Assembly: GCA_019693395.1 (NCBI GenBank)
Contig: JAAMXP010000278.1
Coordinates: 5,859 to 33,626, forward strand
Direction: 5' to 3'
DNA length: 27,768 nucleotides
Origin: Ettlia oleoabundans
Lineage: Eukaryota > Chlorophyta > Chlorophyceae > Chlamydomonadales
Shown here piece after piece: positions 14,244-22,979 of the stretch. The number at the start of each line of letters is the position of its first letter. Position 1 is the stretch's first letter. The translations under genes were made by a program, and so were the position numbers. The notes under the pieces were generated by a model. It saw only the letters and a program-made list of their open reading frames with translations, was not told the origin of the DNA and made no database searches.

Positions 14244-15651
14244 CTGTGTCAGCGTCAGCAACTCCCTGGAGCTAATGTGAGCCTTTGCTGCTAGGTTGTA
14301 ATCCTGGTGTCAGCCGATACGCGACGAGGACGACCCGCCGTGCTGAAAGGTCGCAAAGACAGTGTTTTTTGCCAAACGTCCCGCCGGGCGGCTTGCGGGC
14401 GTGACAAAATAATAGAATGATACCAGTGAGCTACAAGGGTGCGGTGAGGGACTGCCAGTGCATGCACATGCGTGGATAATGCGGTGATGGGCAGCACTAC
14501 ACCAGCCGTACCGCGGTGTGGGAACCAATGCCTCATGCAGCAAGGCTCATGCCGAGTGAAGTCATTGCTCGCTGAGATCGCTTGCCCTCAGTGCTTTCCA
14601 AAGTGTGCCCAACTCGATAGCAATGGTGGCAACTTACCAAGGTTTTATCACGCCGCATTTACCTGTCCGTGAGCCGTTAACAGCACTGTCGGACCCGGCC
14701 CTGCTGGAAAGGTCAGGCACCCAAGTGAGCTGCTGATGGACGACTCAGACTCAAGATACAACCTGAAGGCTTGACTAAATCAACACCTTGTGCAAAGATA
14801 CACACATTTACTCAGCCACTGCTGGGAGGTGATGAGAGCACGAGGATGCTGCACAAGGGGAAGCGCACGACAAGTTACACTGCGCAAGCAGTACAATAAA
14901 AACAGGTGTTTGCATCCATAAGTAAGGCGGGCGCAGAGTTCGCAAACAATGTGTTGAGCGCGAGCGCAGAGACCCCATCTGGCTTGCGTTAGAGAGGGAG
15001 ATGGGCAGCCCTGCCACGTTAGGATCCACAGCCCAGCCCGCATCACCCCCAAAGCGCTCCCCCCCACATCTGCTGTGCTTCTGTTCTTGGACCTATGCAG
15101 CCACTTCCTGCCTGCGTACCTCTTTGAGTGTGTATGTCCCTCCTGGATGAAGCAGGGGCTGTTATAGCCATGAATGAAGCAAGGCTTACCTTGCTACACC
15201 AACCTTCCCGCCACTCTACCTCATCGGTGTATCTACCTCAACGGTGTAGGGTGAGGTTTACGAGGTTCTGAAACCGGTCGGAACACACTTGAGTCCAAAG
15301 GTGAAAATGTACGCCCTCAAGGCATGCCCAAGTCATCGCATAACTGTTTGGTTTTCTCACCATGTTGGCCCTCCCCACGCGCCACTGCTGTTGTTGTTGC
15401 TGCTGTTGCTGCTACAGAGCTTTTGTCTTTTCCTCCAACCCTCGTAAATGAATGATTCAGACTGACGAGTGCTAAGCTCCGTGGCATTTTAGTTGCCCTC
15501 CTCGATGTGGTAACCACTGGCGCAGCCCCGCCCCAGTGGTTAGCCAGTGGGCTCCCGCCGCCAGCCTGTCACGACATGGCCGCTAGGCCCAATTTCGCAA
15601 ACCGGTATTTACGCACATGCCACACAACAATCTACTACATGCCAAAGTGCT
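14244..15651. promoter_or_regulatory. Divergent intergenic region between GGPPS and the F-box/LRR gene
   Basis: These 1.4 kb separate two genes pointing away from each other and should hold both promoters. The only structure noted is a 17-bp tandem duplication at 15216-15249 and a small CTG/TTG-rich run near 15384-15416. The reading frame of the F-box gene is open back to an ATG at 15547, so the region may start there. No tRNA, transposon or further coding exon is supported. Confidence 0.5.
15216..15249. repeat. 17-bp imperfect tandem duplication
   Basis: CTACCTCATCGGTGTAT is followed directly by CTACCTCAACGGTGTAG, with two differences. A GCTACACC just upstream (15193-15200) can pair with GGTGTAG, giving a small inverted repeat. 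It sits in the divergent promoter region; a regulatory role is only a guess. Confidence 0.65.
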
Positions 15652-18548
15652 ATGGCAGGGCCCAGCGTCATCTCCGAAAGCCATGGGGGACAAGCCGTGT
15701 CGCCGCTTCAGAAAGTGGGCACAACTGTTTGCAGGTTCCTAAAACTCCTTGGTGGCGGCTCGGACGCCGAGCGCCAGCGGCAGAAGGAGAGGTTGAGGGC
15801 TGCGACGGAGGCGTCCAGGCGGGACATATGCAAGCGCCGGAAAAGGGCAAGGCAAACAGAGGCTGATTGGCACTTTTTGACCTATGACCTCAGGCACCTT
15901 GTCCTGAGCAAGCTAACCGCTGCAGACAGGTGCGATTGCGTGCACTTGCGGCCCTCCCAACCCACATCCTTACACTGCGGCCGCCTGCCGACATCAGCCT
16001 GCGTCTGAGAACCCTTGGCATGGGATCTGCTTTCAACTTTGACCCCCACTTTCGTGAAACCGTAGGTGCACAGTTGCTCGCGTCTGCTCCGAGTGGAACA
16101 TCATAGTACGCAGCTTGCAGACGGCGCTTGCGGTGGACCTGAACCAGCACTCACTCGAGGACTTTGTGCCCATCCCAACCATTCTTGCCGCTGTGGATCA
16201 CCGCCCCCACCTGTCCCGCCTCTCCGTGAGATTGTGTTACGAAGAGCATTACGCGACCTTGGCAGCGCTGGTGCACAGATGCACTGGCCTTCAAGCACTG
16301 CAGCTCGTGCCCTGGCAGCGCACAACACTGTTGCCTGCGGTGAGTGTGCTTGTGCTATCCAGCAGCAACATGGTGTGGAAGCAGACCCAGTCTGTCCGCC
16401 GACCTGCCTGCATGACTCCATGCAGGCACCCTTGCTTGCCAGCACACATGCAATACCTGTCCACGACTTGATGTTTCCTGACCATGTGGCTGCATTCTTG
16501 CTCATGCAACCAGCCTCCAGAAATATTGATTTAGTCAGATTGTCTGCCATAATACTCACAAGTACAACCATCTGCTGTCACTGCCGCTGCCGCTGTTGAG
16601 CAGGCCGTATGTGTGGTGCTTTGCAAGCTTTCATTCTTGCGCATGGAGAAGCCTGAGCGCCTGCCTCACTACATTGGCTGCCTGCGGTCCCTCACCCGCC
16701 TTGACTTGATGCTGGGAGAGTACTCTCGCGTGTCATTGCCGCAGTATGTAAGCCTTAATCAGCATCCGGAATTCGTTGGTTCCAATTGACGCAAACCAGC
16801 ATATGGGATCTTTTGTTACTGTTCGCCACATCACCTGATGGCAAGGTGCCCCAGCCCTATGAACAAGCTAGTAGCAATGCGCAGCCGCCATTGCCGGACC
16901 GTCTGGCTGGGACTGATGCTCCCAAATCCAACCTGCTGGATATGCCACTTCACCTCATGGCAATCATTGTCTTGCAGGGATTTATCAGGCTCACGAGCCT
17001 TCAGGAGTTGCGTGCCTCCTGCAGTACCTATGCTGACGTCAATGCGAGCGCCCCTTTGCTGCATGGAGTCGAGGCAAGCTGTTGTGCCGTTCCGCTGCTG
17101 GCTGGGCTTAAGGATGGATGGTTGAGGTATAGGCAGAGCGGTTGTGACCAGGAGCATGTGCCACGGCTGAGCACCTGGTAACGATGCTGTGTGCAGATGC
17201 TTGCGACCATGCGAGCTCTCAGGCGGGTTGATTTCTGCGGCCTGTGCTTCCCTGACCTAGAGTGGGTGCAGGTGCGGTTGCAGTGGCTGAGTGTTTATGG
17301 TCGCAGGCAGCCATATTGCCTCGGAACAGTTGTCTGTCCTCTAGTCCTGCTGTCCTGCACTCTGCCTACTGTGACTTGATGTGATATACGAGTGTCCTGC
17401 TGTGCTGCGTTCTTGCTGCCCATTGGTTGCAGCGGCTGCGTCAAGTCACGCGGCTGGGGTTGTCTTCCTGCCTGCGCCATGGGGGCGACGGTGCTGAGGT
17501 GGCAGACATGGACCTGGAACCTTTCAGTGACCAGGACTGGGACCAGGCGCTGGCACCTCTCACACAGGCATGCACTGCCGCTGGCACACCTGCTGCTGCC
17601 TCTGCCTGCTGTTGTAATGTAGCAGCCGTGCAGGGCAGCTGAGACACAACAGCAGCAGGGTGGTGTATGTGAGCAGCAAGTTTAGGAGGAGTTCCTCGGG
17701 TTCCGACAATATTGAGGTTTGCAGGGCACCACCCCATGCTGTCAGTCGCTATTCAAGCTTCTGCTCTTGACTGCCTGCGCTTACCCTGGCGGTACTTACC
17801 CTGCCGGTACTTACCCTGCCGGTACTTACCCTGGCGGTACACACGCTGCATGGTCTTGCAGCTGCGGGAGCTGGAGCTAAGCAGCAACGACCTTGAGGCA
17901 GTGCCAGACTGTGTGCTGGGGCTGAGCGGTTTACAGAAGCTGCAGCTGCTCAACAACCATTACTTGACAGAGCTTCCCCGCGGCCCATATCAGCAGGCGC
18001 TTCTGAGCCTGAACCTCAACGATTGTGGAAGCTTGATGCACAGGTAAGCATTTGTAGGTTGGGTTTGGACCTGCACACTCGGTCCTCCTCCATACCAACG
18101 CCAGGCCCCCGTTGCCACACTTAGCATCTACATGCCGGTATGTATGGCGGCAGATGCTGCGCTGCAACTAATGCAAACACAATCCCCACCCCCACCCTGC
18201 AGGCACATTGTACCTTTCCTGAGCGGGCTGACACGCCTGACAGAACTGTGCCTGGCTGGGGTGAAGACCGCGTCAACTGTCTCTGCCAGGATGGCTGCTC
18301 GGCGCCGCGTCAGGTCACTTTACCTGCCGCCGCTGCCCCGCCTGCGTGTGCTTGAGCTCTCAGAGGGCCTCAAGTTGGTGAAACCAGAGCGGTTCCCTGG
18401 CTTGCGTATCACCCTGCCTCGCTCTCTGGAGTCGACATTTCACATCCCCGACCCCGCCACGCCAGCCTTCCCGCCCTTGCCAGAGCCTCGGTTGCATCCG
18501 GAGCTGCTTTCCTCAGAAGAAGAGTCTTCAGATGACGAGGACTTCTAA
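15652..18548 (+). CDS. F-box and leucine-rich-repeat protein (8 exons, two GC-AG introns)
   Basis: Likely substrate adaptor of an SCF ubiquitin ligase; the target is unknown. Exons: 15652-15929, 16066-16339, 16604-16747, 16978-17073, 17197-17271, 17433-17567, 17862-18043, 18203-18548; 1530 nt, 509 aa. After a basic stretch (about 45-70) an F-box-like motif spans the first junction: FLTYDLRHLVLSKLTAADR joined to CTVARVCSEWNIIV. Leucine-rich repeats follow, for example LPHYIGCLRSLTRLDLML, YGFIRLTSLQELRAS, MLATMRALRRVDFCGL, LAPLTQLRELELSSNDLEAV, LSGLQKLQLLNN, LSGLTRLTELCLAG and LPRLRVLELSEGLKL. The tail is acidic, ending SSEEESSDDEDF. Two introns, after 17073 and after 17567, appear to start with GC instead of GT; repeat spacing supports these joins. 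An in-frame ATG at 15547 would add 35 residues. The exon 3 boundary at 16604 is the least certain. Confidence 0.82.
17781..17840. repeat. 15-bp tandem repeat, four copies, inside a GC-AG intron
   Basis: Four head-to-tail 15-bp units, TTACCCTGSCGGTAC with S being G or C, end 21 bp before the acceptor of the intron 17568-17861. The unit falls in threes and on the minus strand would read as repeats of YRQGK, but there is no supported gene on that strand. Each internal join gives GGGTAAGTAC on the minus strand. Confidence 0.85.
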
Positions 18549-18918
18549 CTCACTCGTTTTTACCTCAGTGGAAATGCGACTGTTCGGGCAGTATTGAAAT
18601 ACAAGAGACAAAATCGCTCCACGTGAACTGGACAAAGCAATCCGCTGCACGCCTTTGTATCAGAAATTCAGAAGTCGGAGTCAACGCTCGCACCCCATAT
18701 ACTGTGGAACCCAAACCTATGTCGAAATCCATAATTCACTGAAACCAAAGACTGCTGCCAAGTCAGCTTGAGCTGACCTGCAGAATGCACACAAACAGGC
18801 ATTGTTCACATTGTCAAGACCTTATGCTGCCCACGCTACGCGACCTTTTGAGCTGACCGTGTTGGCTGTGTAGAGCCATGAATGAACATCTTAAAACCTA
18901 TCCTGTCATCTCTTGGCC
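18549..18918. other. Intergenic, likely 3' UTR of the F-box/LRR gene
   Basis: No coding exon is supported here. The first TGTAA on the plus strand is at 18969-18973, which overlaps a candidate start codon of the next gene, so the F-box transcript may run into it or use a variant signal. Confidence 0.4.
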
Positions 18919-21026
18919 ATGTTTAAGCAGTTAAGGGTACCTATGTTAACGGCAGCGCAGCCGAGCGCTGTAATGGCACAGGCAGCAGAAATTGGAGCAG
19001 CGCTAGACAGCGGGCAAAGCTTATCCGTAGATCAGTATCGGTATCTGCTGAACAGCCTGTCAACGCCCAATGTGAGCTTCCCCACGCTGTGAACGCTGGG
19101 GCCCACCCGCCTCGAGTGGTTGTGCTGCCCGCCCAGGGAGTGGGGTCGGTGCTCACCGCGCCTCTTATTCAAGAGCACCTGCTGCCGCTCACAACATCGA
19201 ACAGGCGAAGTGTATGCATCGCCCTGCCAGAGAGCCTGCAATCCCAGAAGAAGCGGCGGGCAAGTGGCGGCGCCACCCCAGAGGGTGTCAGCTGGCAGGG
19301 CAATGCCTCGCCTGGAAGGTGACTTCTCAAGCAACCTCGCAGTTGTTGGGAGCTTTGCAGGTGGACACACTGCACTTACTTGCTATCTGCAATTAGAGAC
19401 TTGTTGCGTCAGAGACTTGTTGTAGCCAAGGCTTCTTCTACCCTAATTACCGCTGTGTGTCCTTGCGGTACATGTGTATAGGTCATCTTGAGTGCGGTGC
19501 TCCTGTTACATTATTGGTGTCCCCAGTGCAGCGTAAACTTCCAAGCATCCCCGCAGAGCACGGTCTACTGCATTGGCAAGAGGAGTCTGAGTTTGCGGCG
19601 CTTGCTGCATAACAACGTTACACACCATGTAGGTGTAGAAGACTGGGCAACGTTTGTCATCGTAGTACCAGTGAAGGGCATTGAGGACCCTCTGGCCGCT
19701 TTTGCTGATCTTTCAATTCCGATGTTGTGTAGGTCACTCATCATGAGATCCGGTGGGTGGTAGCGGCGCCTGCACCCCCTCCCCCGCTTGCTGTAATCAA
19801 GTTCCTGGCCCTAAGGGAGTTTCTGCAGCGGTATTCCAGGCAGGAAAGCTTCCACGGCATCGTCTTTGCTCGCACTCGCGAGGTTGTTTGCTCCCTGTCA
19901 CGCCTCATCGACACCTCTCCAGAATTGCAGTTCATGGAGGTTGGTGGCAGTGGCATGCTTGCTGACTGACCTGCCCTGCTGCCAGTTAGTGCGTCATGGT
20001 TGATGTGCTGGCACCTGCCTGCGGCAACTCTCGCACGCGAATACCTTCCCCACGCGACAGCTGCTGTTATGCAAGCTGTGACGCTGCGAGGTCCCAGGCA
20101 ATGCGATGTAGCCTTGACGTTGAGGCGGTCAGTCACGCTGTGTCGTAGCCATTGATGGAAGCACAGCACCCCTTTAGTTCCTGCCATCTCTGTGGTGATT
20201 GTCGAGACTTCTCAGCAGTATGGGGCGCAGTTGACGGGTTTTTGAATATGCCCAGCGTGTCCTGCCCATCCGCAACAAACTCTGCTGCAAAGATCACTTG
20301 TGTAATGCAGGTGTACCGCTTCATGGGCCATGGCAACCGGTGTCAAGCAGGGGCCAGCGGTGGCGGCATGACCTCCAAGGAGCGGCAGACGGTGATGGAG
20401 GCGTCCAGGCAGCCTGGCAGGCGACTTCTGGTGTCCACGTCAGCAGGTGGGTAATCGGCCTTCACCTTTCTGTTTGTTGTGGAGGTTGTGCTTTTTTGCA
20501 AGTTATCGAGAGTGAGCTCACTGCACAAGCAGCTGTAGCCTTAAAGCGCCCAGGGTTTACATATGACGTGTAGATCTTGGCTGTTGTGGCTGTACAATTG
20601 CAGGGGAGGAGGGCATTGACGTGCCCCGCTGTGAATTTGTGGTGCGCTACACAGCCGCGCATAAAGGTGCGGGTGAGGCTGCATCTGGGCGAATGGCATG
20701 CATGTCAAACACACTTTGCTGCTGTTTCCATTGGACAACACACATTGATGCACATTTCAATGTGTGCCGGATCAACCTGTCCTGGAACCAACCTGCCCAG
20801 GGGAGGTCCGAACTTCACACTGCTGCCCTTGTTTTTCGCGCTTTCATGGCTGGGACGCGCAGGGCGTGAGCAGGTTCATTCTGCCGGACGGGCGCGTAAG
20901 CTGGGCAGCAAGTTTGTTAAGATCATAGAGCGCACTCCCGCTGAGCTGGCACTGGTTCACAAGTCACGGCGGGAGGTGGAAAATATGCGGGCGGCGCTGC
21001 AGGAGCTGGGAACACTGAAAATGTAG
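18919..21026 (+). pseudogene. Dicer/RIG-I-type helicase relic with broken first lobe
   Basis: Resembles the helicase part of Dicer and related RNA helicases, with no RNase III, PAZ or RNA-binding domain. Plausible starts are the in-frame ATGs at 18919, 18943 and 18973. The first lobe can be followed only by changing frame. VVVLPAQGVGSVLTAPLIQE (frame of 19089) matches the motif I region, but the expected GxGKT is QGVGSV, lacking the ATP-binding Lys. SVCIALPESLQSQ resembles motif Ia. VTSQATSQLLGALQ then LHLLAIC (frame of 19214) resembles the stretch leading to DECH, but a TAG at 19394-19396 falls where DECH belongs. VTLLVSPVQRKLPSIP, in the same frame, resembles motif III and ends at TAA near 19617. 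By contrast the second lobe is open and well spliced (separate entry). Very short introns or assembly errors could explain some breaks. Loss of ATPase activity is inferred. Confidence 0.6.
19733..21026 (+). CDS. Intact second helicase lobe of the Dicer-like relic (4 exons)
   Basis: Four exons, 19733-19939, 20311-20446, 20604-20666 and 20863-21026, join in phase to a 189-residue reading frame (570 nt with the stop). Recognisable pieces are FHGIVFARTREVV (motif IV region), RFMGHGNR with GGGMTSKERQTVMEASRQPG, LLVSTSAGEEGIDVPRCEFV and VVRY (motif V), and GREQVHSAGRARKLGSKFV (motif VI). Dicer and RIG-I-like helicases have QxxGRxR at motif VI; here the Gln position is His, while the GRAR is kept. 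Good splice sites and no stops over 1.3 kb argue that this part is, or recently was, under selection. It ends 112 bp from the convergent DUF1499 gene. Its 5' connection is unresolved. Confidence 0.65.
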
Positions 21027-21138
21027 AGCCACTTGCATTGCATACCTTCCTGACTGCCCAATGTGTTCACTGAGTCAGACTCCCTTTGTGCACTCTGTCA
21101 CCGTGCACATATGCCTTCACATACATTAATCCATGGGT
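21027..21138. other. Very short convergent 3' intergenic gap
   Basis: Only 112 bp lie between the stop codons of the helicase relic (plus) and the DUF1499 gene (minus). I see no TGTAA on either strand here, so the two 3' UTRs probably overlap. Confidence 0.5.
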
Positions 21139-22502
21139 TCACTCCTCAAAACATTCGAGCAAGTCGCAGCCAAGAATGCGCCACCCCAGCCGCGCCCGCA
21201 CTTGCTTCAGCCGCTGCCGCTGCGCACCGAAGTCTGTGACCGCCTGCTGGATAGGCCAGATGTACTTCACTTCTGCCGCCATGCTGCAGAAAAATTGGAG
21301 GAACACAGGTAGCAACAGGCAAAAGCATTAACAAATCAGCAGGCAGCAGCAACAGTGGGCAAAACAACGTGCCGATTTGGCAGGTGGCAGTCATGCGTGC
21401 AGCACCAATCATACTGCCACCCGGCCAGGCATGCTAGGCGCACAGGACAGCAATGCAAATTGTAGGGTAGCATGTGCATACGACAGGTCAATCCAACTTT
21501 ATATTTCAATACAACAGGTCAAGCACAGTTGTGTAGCCCCGTGCACACCTCCTGAAGGTGACGAGCGGCGGCTCAGCCTCGTACGGTGCGCGCTGTTGGC
21601 TGATCAGCACCCTGCATGACAGAACGCCACAAAATCACCCTTTGCATGGCGGTAATGGCAATAGCGATGCACACAAGGACACGCGGTCTGCCACAACCAG
21701 GTGTTGTGTTGGAAGCCACTCAGCATGCAACTTCACTTCAGCAATCCGCTGCTACTCCTCCTCATTAAAGATGGCTGCCAGATGTCTAAAGCAGTGGCAT
21801 GAACTCCTTGACAACACCACATCCCCATCATCATGAAAGTGTTGGTTGCAGTTACTTTGGTGCTCACATGTCAAACAAACTTACTCAATGTCATCATGGT
21901 TGAACAGCGGGTCATCCACTGCGTACCGCCTGTACTCGCTGCCAGGAGTGGAGGCAGCCTCGACCAACCGCATGCTGGGTGCCACCTCAGCTAGTGCTGC
22001 CTCAAAGTCTCGCATGGCGTCGGCAGGGCTACCCTGCGGCGCCTCCCAAGCAGGCATGTAGGTCTGCACAGGGTTAGGGAGGAATAAGGCAGCACTGCAT
22101 TACAAGAACAGGCGTTTGTGCACACAACCCCTACAGCCATCCAGGAGACTCTCGCGGCATGGACAAAACACGCACTGCAGTGGTTGATGAGGTGCTGATG
22201 CAGTTGGGGTTTGCATCAGAGGGGCACGACCGGATGCGCCCGTCCTTCAATCCATACTCGAGGGCTAGTCCCCGCTGGTAAGGTGTCAGTGCAGCAGCCG
22301 CCTCTGCCGCAGCCGCGGCTGCTGGACGAGGCAATGCTAGGGCTGCGGCGGCAGCGACTGACAACAGCTGCACTCCTAGACTTCTGCGAGAAGTCGCGAC
22401 GGGCTGCCGGTGCTTTCGGCAAGGCACAAAACTTGTTTCGCGGTCAGCCCGTCCAGCGACGGATCCGACAGCCGTGTCAGCGCTGCAGACCGCGGTCCAC
22501 AT
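21139..22502 (-). CDS. Thylakoid-lumen DUF1499 protein with twin-arginine signal (4 exons)
   Basis: Member of the DUF1499 family, whose biochemical role is not established. Exons: 22502-22176, 22063-21885, 21611-21549, 21283-21139; 714 nt, 237 aa. Family marks are GRIRSCPSDANPNCIS (Cys at 93 and 101), the DDIEVLI stretch, and an ending PIQQAVTDFGAQRQRLKQVR with LGW. The leader has two parts: an N-terminal transit-like region, then SRRSLGVQLLSVAAAAALAL with Arg-Arg at 39-40, a hydrophobic core and Ala-rich cleavage region. This is the pattern of a twin-arginine route into the thylakoid lumen (inference). The start at MWTAV is chosen because it gives a normal transit peptide length; an in-frame ATG at 22592 would add 30 residues. 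Confidence 0.88.
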
Positions 22503-22979
22503 CAGTCTTGGATTGATGCCGGTGCAGGCAACGCCGAACAAGTGCAATCTGCATATGCGTACTGCCGGCGGGCGGGAGTACTGCCCACTCATGGTGAACT
22601 TCTGTCGTGCATTTTACAATGCCGTTTGCACGTCAACAGCAACACAACTGTTACATACATTCAACCTAACTGCTGCAACTTTTCTAGGTTTGTTAGCTCC
22701 AGGAGGGTCCAACAGGTATCACCTGGCTCAGTACCGGAAGCCGTGAGGCCGAATGATGCCACGCCTGCAGAACACCCAAGCAGCCAGACCATCAGCTACA
22801 CAAACCCCTTGCATCCGATAATGCATTGATTCATTCCGCCATCAACTTGAGCAGCCTGCTCCCAACCAGCTTGCTTGCTGGTTTGCTGCCGACGGGGCAT
22901 GCGGCAGACTGCCACCAGTCATGCTTCCAATAGCAAACTCAGCCTGCCTGCGAACTGCTCCCCAATTGAACCCACGGGC
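22503..22979. other. Intergenic: 3' UTR of rhomboid gene and promoter of DUF1499 gene
   Basis: A 477-bp gap between two minus-strand genes. It contains a minus-strand TGTAA at 22655-22651 that fits the rhomboid gene, leaving about 150 bp for the promoter of the DUF1499 gene if its start is at 22502. Confidence 0.5.
22651..22655 (-). terminator. Putative poly(A) signal TGTAA for the rhomboid gene
   Basis: TGTAA reads on the minus strand about 325 bp past the rhomboid stop codon. It is the first such pentamer downstream that I can see. Confidence 0.45.

Noticed and set aside
14291..14543. Minus-strand frames upstream of the GGPPS gene as an alternative first exon
   Set aside because: Neither ends in a donor that joins in phase to the exon at 14098; the short exon at 14243-14191 does.
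15507..15866. Plus-strand frame of 119 codons overlapping the start of the F-box gene
   Set aside because: Wrong frame relative to the F-box exon, whose frame continues in phase into the next exon and completes the F-box motif.
17753..17956. Minus-strand YRQGK-repeat peptide
   Set aside because: It is produced by the 15-bp tandem repeat inside an intron and by antisense of a leucine-rich-repeat exon; no start or family support.
20577..21026. Single 149-codon plus-strand frame as an independent gene
   Set aside because: Only its last part (20863-21026) encodes conserved helicase motif VI; the front is intron and antisense-like sequence in a different frame from the upstream exon.
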